A stretch of DNA of 11,802 bases from Desulfosporosinus sp. (GTDB lineage Bacteria; Bacillota; Desulfitobacteriia; Desulfitobacteriales; Desulfitobacteriaceae), in NCBI GenBank assembly GCA_003132105.1, contig PKWS01000373.1, positions 1 to 11,802 on the forward strand. Reading direction: 5' to 3'. Made by a program: the position numbers and the translations under genes. Below the pieces are notes generated by a model that saw only the letters and a list, made by a program, of their open reading frames with translations, was not told the origin of the DNA and made no database searches. Of this stretch, positions 1 through 6,005 are shown piece by piece (position 1 is the first letter of the stretch; each line of letters begins with the position of its first letter).

Positions 1-373
1 AGGCTACCAAATACCCGATATGAGTAATACAACTTGATACTTTAATGCAATATTCATTTTTTAAAGTCCGCTTTTATGGACTCATTTTGGTGTTGCCGAC
101 TAACTATGGCGTTTCTCGGAGCGGCTTTTTTATTACTAACTAGAGGTGACGTACTCAACAAACAGTGGGAAAAGGGACGGTTCTTGACTTGCATACGAAC
201 CCTTCGGAAGAAATCTTCCAATAACTCAAGGAACTCGGGGATAAGCGAGTCACAAAGCGGATCGTAGTTCATTGAATACGCAAGAAGGAACGTATAAGTG
301 CAACTAAGGCGACCTCCAGCGCCTGAAGGCCTGGCGCTGGCCAAATTTACTTTAATTATCCTTTAGACATCTT
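1..373. other. Left-edge non-coding stretch, no convincing gene
   Basis: I see no gene here that I would defend. A minus-strand open frame spans 344-54, but it has no good ribosome binding site and its composition is unlike a folded protein. The plus strand at about 170-190 carries GGGACGGTTCTTGACTT. From memory this resembles a short sequence scattered through Peptococcaceae genomes near REP-associated tyrosine transposases, so the segment may be a worn mobile-element remnant. Weak hairpins also occur (GGAAGA/TCTTCC near 205-220). The identification as a remnant is a guess. Confidence 0.35.
316..340 (-). terminator. GC-rich hairpin after the methyltransferase operon, possible terminator
   Basis: The arms CCAGCGCC (316-323) and GGCGCTGG (333-340) pair perfectly over 8 bp around a 9-base loop. 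The hairpin lies about 35 bases past the stop codon of the last gene of the minus-strand operon, where a terminator is expected. No run of T follows on the minus strand, so it is not a canonical intrinsic terminator. It could instead protect the 3' end of the mRNA or belong to the decayed sequence next to it. Confidence 0.35.
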
Positions 374-1030
374 TTAGATATCGCCTTCCTCAAGTAACCT
401 CTTGTAATAAAATCCACTGGTATATAAAGCCGCTGCCGGATTATGGCCGGTGACCCTATCCTTTGTGATAAGGGTGGTGACAGGGGCTGCGGAATATTTC
501 ATAAAGATGGAATCATGCCCCACGCAAAGACCCACGACGACGTTTAAATCCGTCTTTTCCTTATTGAGCAGTTCTGCCTGCATGATGGGATTGCACAAAG
601 ACTCATGACAGCCCTTCTCAACTTTTAAATTCTCAGGTACACCGACTTCTGTTTTGTCTGTTGAACCGACTTTACAAATTACGGCATAACTCTCCAAGCC
701 TTTCGCTCGGACGATTTTGGCGAAGATTTTCGCCTCATTGATTAACCCGACACAGGTGGCAATACCAATTTTTTTGGCGCCAATTTTCTTGGCAAAGACG
801 ATGATCTCCTCCACCCGTGTCAGCTTACCATAGTAGGAACCTTCAATCTCAGCGGCGGCTAACGAGAACTTTGAGACGAACTCATCGGATCGATACAGTT
901 TATTCGCTGCTTCAAATTCCTCGTTGTTTGTGTTGGTGGTTAGACAAAATGGGGGATAGGTTCCCTTTTTCCGGTAACAATTGGGTGTTCCGCAATCCGT
1001 ACAGCTTAGTTTCTTATCTTGATGACTCAT
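374..1030 (-). CDS. DUF1847 family cysteine-rich metal-binding protein
   Basis: This 218-residue protein matches what I know of the DUF1847 family, whose biochemical role is not established. The N-terminus has a compact cysteine cluster (C10-x2-C13-x4-C18-x10-C29) typical of zinc or iron-sulfur ligation. Further cysteines lie at 93, 119, 141, 146 and 169, with histidines at 142, 172 and 196 (GCHESLC, GLCVGHD, TGHNP), giving nine cysteines in all. There is no signal peptide or membrane segment, so it should be cytoplasmic. The ATG at 1030 follows a clear GGAGGAG, and the gene begins 11 bases after the upstream methyltransferase ends, making it last in the operon. Context suggests an accessory role in corrinoid methyl transfer, for example metal delivery or redox support. 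That role is inference; the family call is fairly secure. Confidence 0.8.
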   Translation of the reverse strand: MSHQDKKLSCTDCGTPNCYRKKGTYPPFCLTTNTNNEEFEAANKLYRSDEFVSKFSLAAAEIEGSYYGKLTRVEEIIVFAKKIGAKKIGIATCVGLINEAKIFAKIVRAKGLESYAVICKVGSTDKTEVGVPENLKVEKGCHESLCNPIMQAELLNKEKTDLNVVVGLCVGHDSIFMKYSAAPVTTLITKDRVTGHNPAAALYTSGFYYKRLLEEGDI

Positions 1031-1041
1031 CTTTCTCCTCC

Positions 1042-2070
1042 TTAATAATTGCTTTCCTTAACCGCTGTCGTCATGGCGGTGATGTTCGCCAGTGCCGAAG
1101 AAGTACTCAGCCCGCAGGCAGGTGAAATAATATTGACTTTCTCCCGGACAAGCGTTGTTGCCCTTTTTTCCACGTCTTCCGGTGTGCCAAATTCCAGCAG
1201 ATAAGTACTAAGGTTGCCCATCGTCGTCAACTGGGGATATTCTTCTTTTAGCAGTCTGAGGTTAACGAGTGCATCGGTACTGATGGCATCTGAATTAATT
1301 CGAGGCATTAAATGCTTAACCTTGTTCATGTTACCACAAATATGCACGATGACTGGTGCTCCAAAGGAATGAATACCGGCTACGATTTTATTCAGGTAAG
1401 TTACGGCATATTCCTCAAACATTTTGGGCCCTAATATTTCTCCAGTTGCCGTGGGGTCGCCAATCGAAATTAAAGTTACACCGTTATCAATCATTAGCTT
1501 AGCATAGTCCAACAAGAAATCGCTCACATAATCTAAAACCTTATGAGCATTGGCTGGATCCTTACGCAATTCCTTCAAAAAGGTAATGGGGTCCACAATA
1601 GAAGCCGCTGTACTGATCGGGCCCGTTAAATTCCCGATCACAGGGATGTCCGGATACTGTTGAGATAGCTTATATCCCGCCTGTATAATCGTGTTGACTC
1701 TGCCTGAATTAGCGATTCCCGTCTTTTTCTTAAAATCCACCTTGGAAGTAGAGGGAAAGATCTCTTTTTCAATCTTTGGCTCACAGGCTAGTGTCCCAAA
1801 GTTAATTTCACTCCCTAAAACTTCAGCCTCTACCGTCATACAGAAGGGGATACCAAAATTTTCAAAACCGGTCTGTTCAAAAACATCATGCGATAATTCA
1901 GACATTAGCACATCATCATGATGAGCCTCGGGTAGTGTATGGCCGGTTTTGTTCATAACATCAACAATCGCGGCATTCATCATTCCCCCAGTACAAATGA
2001 CCGGGGCTCGATCAACTGCTTTCTTTTGCAATACCCTAAGTAAGCGTTCCTTTGGACTCAATGAGCTCAC
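1042..2070 (-). CDS. UroD-fold corrinoid methyltransferase, MtaA/MtbA-like
   Basis: This protein belongs to the uroporphyrinogen decarboxylase superfamily, in the branch of methylcobamide:thiol methyltransferases (MtaA, MtbA, CmuA). It starts with SPKERLLRVLQKKAVDRAPV followed by GGMMNAA, an N-terminal pattern typical of MtaA/MtbA. The zinc site is visible as H243-x-C245 (VHICGN) and C319 (SPACGLS), numbered from the chosen start. I chose GTG at 2070 because GGAGGGG sits 6 bases before it; the TTG at 2091 would overlap the upstream stop and has no binding site. The result is 342 residues, normal for the family. It likely moves methyl from the methylated corrinoid protein to a thiol or other acceptor, or into the corrinoid from a substrate. 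Methanogen relatives use coenzyme M, which this type of bacterium is not known to make, so the acceptor is unknown. Confidence 0.85.
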   Translation of the reverse strand: MSSLSPKERLLRVLQKKAVDRAPVICTGGMMNAAIVDVMNKTGHTLPEAHHDDVLMSELSHDVFEQTGFENFGIPFCMTVEAEVLGSEINFGTLACEPKIEKEIFPSTSKVDFKKKTGIANSGRVNTIIQAGYKLSQQYPDIPVIGNLTGPISTAASIVDPITFLKELRKDPANAHKVLDYVSDFLLDYAKLMIDNGVTLISIGDPTATGEILGPKMFEEYAVTYLNKIVAGIHSFGAPVIVHICGNMNKVKHLMPRINSDAISTDALVNLRLLKEEYPQLTTMGNLSTYLLEFGTPEDVEKRATTLVREKVNIISPACGLSTSSALANITAMTTAVKESNY

Positions 2071-2087
2071 ACAATTCCCCTCCAATC

Positions 2088-3140
2088 TCAAGCTTTAAAC
2101 TTTACAGGATAACCAATCTTTCTCACGGTATCAAGCATTACGTGGATATTGGAAAACGGAGTCTCTGTCGGTAAGCTACAGCCGGAAGCGACAATATACC
2201 CCTTTGGATTGTCGTGAGCTTTCTTTACGCATTCAAAGACAGCATTTCTCACGTCTTCGGAGCTACCCTCAAGCATTATTTCAGAAGGCCTAACATTGCC
2301 CATCAATCGAACCTTATCGCCGATTTTAAGCTTAGCCTCTAACAAATCGGCATCATTATCAATACTGATACAATCTGCGCCTGCCTCAACCATCAGCTCC
2401 CAAATTTTGCTGGTCTTACCACAGATATGCAATGTAACACTCTTGCCCCGAGAATGTATGTAATCAATCAGCCTTTTCAGATAAGGGTAGGAAAATTCTT
2501 TAAATTGTTTGGGGCTAATCACCGTGCAAGAGGACATCGCATCCGTTAGGCTTGGGGTACATCCGGCATCGATGATTGCTTTGGTATATCTAAGGTTTGT
2601 TTCCAGCGAAACTTCACATAGTTTGTGAACAGCTTGGGGATTTTTCATCACTAATCTAGTCAAGTTTTCCGCACCGACTAAAAAGGAGGCATTGGTAAAC
2701 GGACAGGTGACTGCGCCAGTGACAGCGACTTCTTTTCCGACCTCATCGAGCACAATTTTCATCGCTTCAAGGTGGTGAGGCAAATCGCCATCTCTATACG
2801 GATCCGCCGGTACAAGACTATCAATTTCTGAAATGTCGTTGATCGCAGGCGCATCAAGGTAGGCCGTTTCATCCAAAGGATAATAGACTTTAGCTCCCAT
2901 CGCTTCGGCCTGAGTATAGAGATCGGTAAACACTCGGATATTATCATAGTTGAACATCCGATACGCTTCAATTTGAGCTTGGGCGATGAGTTTTCCATTC
3001 CCTTTAAACTCAGAAACCTTAATCCCAATCACTCGAGCTGCAGTATTTCCTACGATTGGCACACACGGTAACCTATCTATTCTTTCACCCAAATTATAGG
3101 CCGTCATTCTTTCGATAGGTGTCATTTGGTCCTTAATCAT
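2088..3140 (-). CDS. UroD-fold corrinoid methyltransferase
   Basis: This is a second uroporphyrinogen decarboxylase-superfamily methyltransferase, clearly different in sequence from the one that follows it. It opens with MTPIERM and IDRLPCVP, the usual start of MtaA-like enzymes. Zinc ligands are H238-x-C240 (LHICGK) and C321 (ASGCSL), numbered from the ATG at 3140. That ATG is preceded by TGGAGGTG at good distance and lies 4 bases after the corrinoid protein gene's stop; a longer TTG start at 3170 would overlap that gene and lacks a binding site. Length is 350 residues. Two UroD-fold enzymes beside one corrinoid protein suggest that one methylates the corrinoid from the growth substrate and the other demethylates it, but the sequence does not show which is which. 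True heme-pathway HemE is unlikely, because the zinc triad is present and no heme genes are nearby. Confidence 0.85.
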   Translation of the reverse strand: MIKDQMTPIERMTAYNLGERIDRLPCVPIVGNTAARVIGIKVSEFKGNGKLIAQAQIEAYRMFNYDNIRVFTDLYTQAEAMGAKVYYPLDETAYLDAPAINDISEIDSLVPADPYRDGDLPHHLEAMKIVLDEVGKEVAVTGAVTCPFTNASFLVGAENLTRLVMKNPQAVHKLCEVSLETNLRYTKAIIDAGCTPSLTDAMSSCTVISPKQFKEFSYPYLKRLIDYIHSRGKSVTLHICGKTSKIWELMVEAGADCISIDNDADLLEAKLKIGDKVRLMGNVRPSEIMLEGSSEDVRNAVFECVKKAHDNPKGYIVASGCSLPTETPFSNIHVMLDTVRKIGYPVKFKA

Positions 3141-3144
3141 TACT

Positions 3145-3795
3145 CTACACCTCCAGTAATCGTTGGACAAGTTTCACGGCTTCTGTAGCGTTACCCGCAT
3201 AGCCATCTGCGCCTATTTTTTCGGCAAACGCTTGGGAAATAGGTCCTCCACCGACAATAACTTTGAACTTTTCTCTAATGTTATCCTGTTCCAAAAGTGC
3301 CACTACCTTTCCAATTCCAACCATAGTTGTTGTCATTAAGGTGGAAAGAGCAATGACTTTGGCGTCAACCTCTTTGGCCTTATCTACAAATTCCTGGGGG
3401 GAAATATCTCTGCCCAAGTCGATAACCTCAAATCCTGAGGTCTCCAGCATAATTTTCACTAAGTTCTTGCCAATGTCATGAGTATCACCTTGAATAACAC
3501 CGATAATAACCTTTTGCTTTTCTCCCTCGTTACTACCCTTAATATGGGGTTTCAGAACATCAAGCCCTGCATACATGGCATCGGAACACGTCAAGAGTTC
3601 CGGTATGAAATATTCCTCAGCCTCAAAAAGCTGACCAGCCCTCTCCATACCCACAGAGAGACCTTTTTCAATCGCCTCAACAGCGTCTATATTTTGTTCT
3701 ACAATTTTGCTAGCAAGCTCGATAGCTGTTCCTTCTTCCATTTCGACCACTGCATCCGACAATTGTTTAAAAAGTACTTCTTTATTAACTGACAT
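3145..3795 (-). CDS. Corrinoid (B12-binding) methyl-carrier protein, MtaC/MtbC/MttC type
   Basis: This is a methyl-carrier protein whose bound cobalamin shuttles between cob(I)alamin and methylcob(III)alamin. Residues 1-90 form the helical cap domain (B12-binding type 2, MetH-like), and the rest is the Rossmann-like B12 domain. The cobalt-ligating motif is D104-x-H106-x2-G109 (GDTHDIGKN), followed by the S-x-L loop (S151-T-L153) and a GGG near residue 183, all classical. I chose ATG at 3795, 7 bases after GGAGGAG, over a TTG one codon earlier. The 216-residue length is normal. It is first in its operon, directly behind a strong promoter, and should serve both downstream methyltransferases. 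No corrinoid reductive activator (RamA/RACE type) is in the window, so reactivation would have to be encoded elsewhere. Confidence 0.93.
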   Translation of the reverse strand: MSVNKEVLFKQLSDAVVEMEEGTAIELASKIVEQNIDAVEAIEKGLSVGMERAGQLFEAEEYFIPELLTCSDAMYAGLDVLKPHIKGSNEGEKQKVIIGVIQGDTHDIGKNLVKIMLETSGFEVIDLGRDISPQEFVDKAKEVDAKVIALSTLMTTTMVGIGKVVALLEQDNIREKFKVIVGGGPISQAFAEKIGADGYAGNATEAVKLVQRLLEV

Positions 3796-3885
3796 CAAAT
3801 ATCTCCTCCATGCCCGAACTACCTAGTTTTTCTTCACAAATTAGGCCATCAATCAAATACCGAGTATTCCCATCTGTTTTAACTA

Positions 3886-3915
3886 ATTATATAGCCCTCT
3901 ATTAAACGATGTCAA
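3886..3915 (-). promoter_or_regulatory. Sigma-A type promoter of the corrinoid methyltransferase operon
   Basis: On the minus strand a perfect -35 box TTGACA (3915-3910) is followed after 18 bases by a perfect -10 box TATAAT (3891-3886). Transcription should begin near 3880, giving a leader of about 85 bases before the ATG at 3795. A short dyad TCAAT-N5-ATTGA (3912-3926) overlaps the -35 box and might be a repressor site. The consensus quality suggests that, if the operon is inducible, control is by repression rather than by a weak promoter needing activation. Confidence 0.75.
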
Positions 3916-3939
3916 TAACCAATTGATAACTACTTATTT

Positions 3940-3964
3940 GCACCTAACTCGGAGGTATAGGTGC
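3940..3964. promoter_or_regulatory. 7+7 bp dyad upstream of the methyltransferase promoter, candidate operator
   Basis: GCACCTA (3940-3946) and TAGGTGC (3958-3964) are perfect inverted repeats separated by 11 bases, so the arm centres lie 18 bases apart. The dyad sits 24 bases upstream of the -35 box of the minus-strand promoter, a usual place for a dimeric transcription factor. No regulator gene is found in the window, so the protein is unknown. Confidence 0.35.
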
Positions 3965-3992
3965 CCAAACATCTGCCGCTTATACTATCCAC

Positions 3993-4062
3993 GTTCCTGA
4001 ACAAAGTTTCTGCTCGGGCTCAGCATTCGCCTTGTCTAAGGGTTCTGTCCCTACCAAGAACC
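3993..4062. other. Cluster of short inverted repeats, function unknown
   Basis: Three small dyads lie close together: GTTC-CT-GAAC (3993-4002), TGCT-N7-AGCA (4011-4025) and GGTTCT-N10-AGAACC (4041-4062). I recognise no gene or known RNA class here. They could be protein sites, a small structured RNA on the minus strand, or remains of an inserted element. Confidence 0.25.
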
Positions 4063-4126
4063 GAGAAAATATTTTCAAATGTTTTTTATAAATGTATTGA
4101 CTTCAGGTTTAAACTATATTAGTCTA

Positions 4127-4452
4127 ATGTACATAAAACATATCGAAATACTCGGAAGTGTTGTTAGTAATTACTAAACAATTCTTAGGTGAATGTGTAC
4201 CGGCCAGCAAGCAAAACTCAATGGTGACAGTTTCCATTTATTGTTGTAACATATGCGGTATGGAGCATATAGCTTATGAAACTCTTCAAATGGGTGAAGA
4301 ACTTATAAAAACACTCGCTGAACAAACCAATTGTTTGTGTTCTATCTTACTTTGAAAGGCTTGGTATTAAACCTGCTAAGTCCATACGACAATTATGGGA
4401 AAAGCTCGAGCGGGAACAAGGGACAGCGGTTATATATTGGAAGCCAAATTGA
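4127..4452 (+). pseudogene. Probable frameshifted small gene, family not recognised
   Basis: Three short frames follow each other in one direction and each reads like protein. Frame A starts at ATG 4127 (MYIKHIEILGSVVSNY, stop at 4175). Frame B is open from 4137 to its stop at 4355 and contains CCNICGMEHIAYETLQMG. Frame C is open from 4309 to its stop at 4452 and contains VLSYFERLGIKPAKS and ends WKPN. Joined by two single-base shifts, near 4160-4175 and 4309-4350, they give one product of about 108 residues. None has a good ribosome binding site; the longest stop-free piece with a start codon (GTG 4158 to 4355, 65 residues) has one only directly against the GTG. I do not recognise the family. 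It could also be a chance alignment of open frames, or a 65-residue gene of unknown function. Confidence 0.4.
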
Positions 4453-4498
4453 GCCTAAATCAGCTTTATTTTAAACCACCTCATTGCAATAATAATAG

Positions 4499-4538
4499 AA
4501 GAGGTAGGAATCCTTTGAAATCGGGATTTCCGCCTCTT
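4499..4538 (+). terminator. Terminator-like hairpin before the riboswitch promoter
   Basis: AAGAGG (4499-4504) pairs with CCTCTT (4533-4538). Inside, GGAATCC (4507-4513) can pair imperfectly with GGGATTTCC (4523-4531). The following plus-strand sequence is only partly T-rich (TTTGTCGG, then GATTTTTAA), so termination efficiency is doubtful. The hairpin would close off the decayed gene upstream. Confidence 0.45.
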
Positions 4539-4589
4539 TGTCGGTTCGATTTTTAATATTTGCTTGCGGTAAATTTGAATAGAAAGTTA

Positions 4590-4619
4590 TTGACAGATGA
4601 TCCTACAATGTTATATCAT
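4590..4619 (+). promoter_or_regulatory. Sigma-A type promoter for the SAM-riboswitch operon
   Basis: A perfect -35 box TTGACA (4590-4595) is followed by TATCAT (4614-4619, 18-base spacer), which matches 5 of 6 consensus positions; TATATC at 4612 with a 16-base spacer is an alternative. Transcription would start near 4626, about 15 bases before the riboswitch aptamer, which is the expected arrangement. Confidence 0.7.
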
Positions 4620-4640
4620 GCAAATAATTAAATAAATAAT

Positions 4641-4739
4641 TCTCATTAAGAGTGGTGGAGGGACTGGCCCGATGAAACCCAGCAACCGGCCTTAGAGGCA
4701 GTGGTGCTAATTCCTGCAGGAGTTTCCTGGAAGATGAGT
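4641..4739 (+). promoter_or_regulatory. SAM-I (S-box) riboswitch aptamer
   Basis: This is a classical S-box aptamer. Its conserved core reads AGAGTGGTGGAGGGACTGGC and continues with CCGATGAAACCCAGCAACC. The closing P1 helix is CTCAT (4642-4646) with ATGAG (4734-4738). Binding of S-adenosylmethionine should stabilise P1. Without ligand, GGAAGA (4729-4734), which overlaps the 3' side of P1, can pair with TCTTCC (4762-4767) in the 5' arm of the terminator and so form an antiterminator. The genes downstream are therefore expected to be off when SAM is plentiful and on under methionine or SAM limitation. Confidence 0.95.
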
Positions 4740-4756
4740 TGAGTCAAAAGCTCTCT

Positions 4757-4790
4757 AAAATTCTTCCTATATAGGAAGAATTTTTTCTTT
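4757..4790 (+). terminator. Riboswitch-controlled intrinsic terminator
   Basis: AAAATTCTTCCTAT (4757-4770) and ATAGGAAGAATTTT (4771-4784) are perfect 14-base complementary arms, followed by a T-rich tract to 4790. This is the expression platform of the SAM riboswitch. Its 5' arm also contains TCTTCC, which can pair with the aptamer's 3' end to form the antiterminator. Confidence 0.9.
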
Positions 4791-4853
4791 ATCCAGTCAG
4801 ATTTTCTGTCGTTCAAATGGCACCGCGAAGAATGAAAAAGAGGAGGACATACC

Positions 4854-6005
4854 ATGAAAGTTAATACGACACTAGCCCAAATAGGGAATAGAAGAGACTC
4901 TACTGGTGCTATAAGTTTTCCTGTCTATTATTCGGCGACGTTCAGCCACCCTGCGCTTGGAGAAAGTACAGGGTTCGATTATTCACGTTCCGGTAATCCT
5001 ACCCGTCAGGTGTTAGAACAGGCGATTGCCCAGTTAGAAGGTGGGGTTGGGGGTTTTGCCTTTTCCTCAGGAATGGCGGCAATTACCACCTTATTGGCCC
5101 TGTTTAAATCGGGGGATCACTTAATTGTTACGGAAGATTTGTACGGAGGTACATTTCGCTTATTGAATGATGTCTTTTGTAATTACGGCCTAGAGGTCTC
5201 TTATGTTGACACAAGTGATCTCGATGGCGTTCGTGAGGTGATAAGAGCGAGTTCCAAGGCCATACTCTGTGAAACGCCTACCAACCCGTTACTGAGAGTA
5301 GCAGACATTAGGAGCCTGTCTGAATTGGCAAGATCAAAAAATCTCTTGTGTATTATAGATAACACCTTTATGACTCCGATTTTACAACGCCCTTTAGAAT
5401 TAGGAGCAGACATTGTCATTCACAGTGCTACCAAATTTATCGGTGGGCATAATGATGTTGTTGCCGGCTTGGTGGCCGTCAAAGATGAACAACTCGCGGA
5501 AAGAATCGGCTATTTGCAGAATGCTATGGGAGGGGTCTTAGGTCCTCAAGACTCCTGGCTATTAATTAGAAGTCTAAAAACGTTAGGATTGCGTGTAGCT
5601 GCCCAAGAAACAAATGCTAAAGTACTTGCACATTGGCTAACTACTCAGCCTTTAGTTAAAAAAGTTTATTATCCTGGTTTACTAGAACATCCGGGCCATA
5701 GTGTTCAAAAATCGCAGGCGGAGGGCTTCGGAGGTATGATCTCTTTTGAATTAAAGACTTTAGAGCTTATCCCTAAGGTTCTAAGGCAAGTTAAAACTAT
5801 TTCTTTCGCAGAAAGCCTTGGTGGGGTAGAGAGTTTGATAACCTATCCTTGGACCCAGACCCATGCAGACTTACCGATCCAGACAAGAGAGCGCTTGGGG
5901 ATTAACGACTGTTTACTTAGGCTCTCCGTGGGAATCGAAGATGTTCAGGATTTAATCGATGATTTAGCACAGGCGATAGGAGGAGAAGACAATGCTCAAG
6001 GGTAA
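4854..6005 (+). CDS. metI: Cystathionine gamma-synthase / O-acylhomoserine sulfhydrylase-type PLP enzyme (MetI-like)
   Basis: This PLP enzyme of the Cys/Met metabolism family builds cystathionine, or homocysteine directly, from an activated homoserine for methionine synthesis. The PLP lysine is K194 in HSATKFIGGHND. Other landmarks are YSRSGNPTR (43-51), SSGMAA (71-76), D169 in IIDNTF, and the C-terminal RLSVGIED (356-363). The opening LAQIGNR and ESTGFDY closely resemble Bacillus subtilis MetI, which is also followed by metC under an S-box leader. AGGAGG lies 7 bases before the ATG, and 383 residues is normal. Its end overlaps the next gene by 14 bases, so the two are probably translationally coupled. 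Sequence alone does not reveal the preferred acyl donor or sulfur donor (cysteine or sulfide); the family is certain, the exact reaction less so. Confidence 0.9.
   Translation: MKVNTTLAQIGNRRDSTGAISFPVYYSATFSHPALGESTGFDYSRSGNPTRQVLEQAIAQLEGGVGGFAFSSGMAAITTLLALFKSGDHLIVTEDLYGGTFRLLNDVFCNYGLEVSYVDTSDLDGVREVIRASSKAILCETPTNPLLRVADIRSLSELARSKNLLCIIDNTFMTPILQRPLELGADIVIHSATKFIGGHNDVVAGLVAVKDEQLAERIGYLQNAMGGVLGPQDSWLLIRSLKTLGLRVAAQETNAKVLAHWLTTQPLVKKVYYPGLLEHPGHSVQKSQAEGFGGMISFELKTLELIPKVLRQVKTISFAESLGGVESLITYPWTQTHADLPIQTRERLGINDCLLRLSVGIEDVQDLIDDLAQAIGGEDNAQG

Noticed and set aside
54..344. Minus-strand 96-codon open frame
   Set aside because: There is no convincing ribosome binding site and no recognisable domain, and it runs through the GC-rich hairpin at 316-340. 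More likely non-coding or remnant sequence.
817..1125. Plus-strand 102-codon open frame
   Set aside because: It lies antisense to the DUF1847 gene and the end of the downstream-encoded methyltransferase, both of which have clear motifs and ribosome binding sites.
374..3140. Heme-pathway uroporphyrinogen decarboxylase (HemE) as the function of the UroD-family genes
   Set aside because: Both complete proteins keep the zinc-ligand pattern H-x-C...C of corrinoid methyltransferases and sit with a corrinoid carrier, not with heme genes.
3478..3792. Plus-strand 104-codon open frame
   Set aside because: It is fully antisense to the corrinoid carrier gene, whose B12-binding motif is unmistakable.
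4097..4128. MerR-like promoter with a dyad in the spacer (TTGACT, then ATTAG-T-CTAAT at 4118-4128)
   Set aside because: The -10 box is poor at any normal spacing, and the only gene it could serve looks broken. Not enough to call a regulated promoter.
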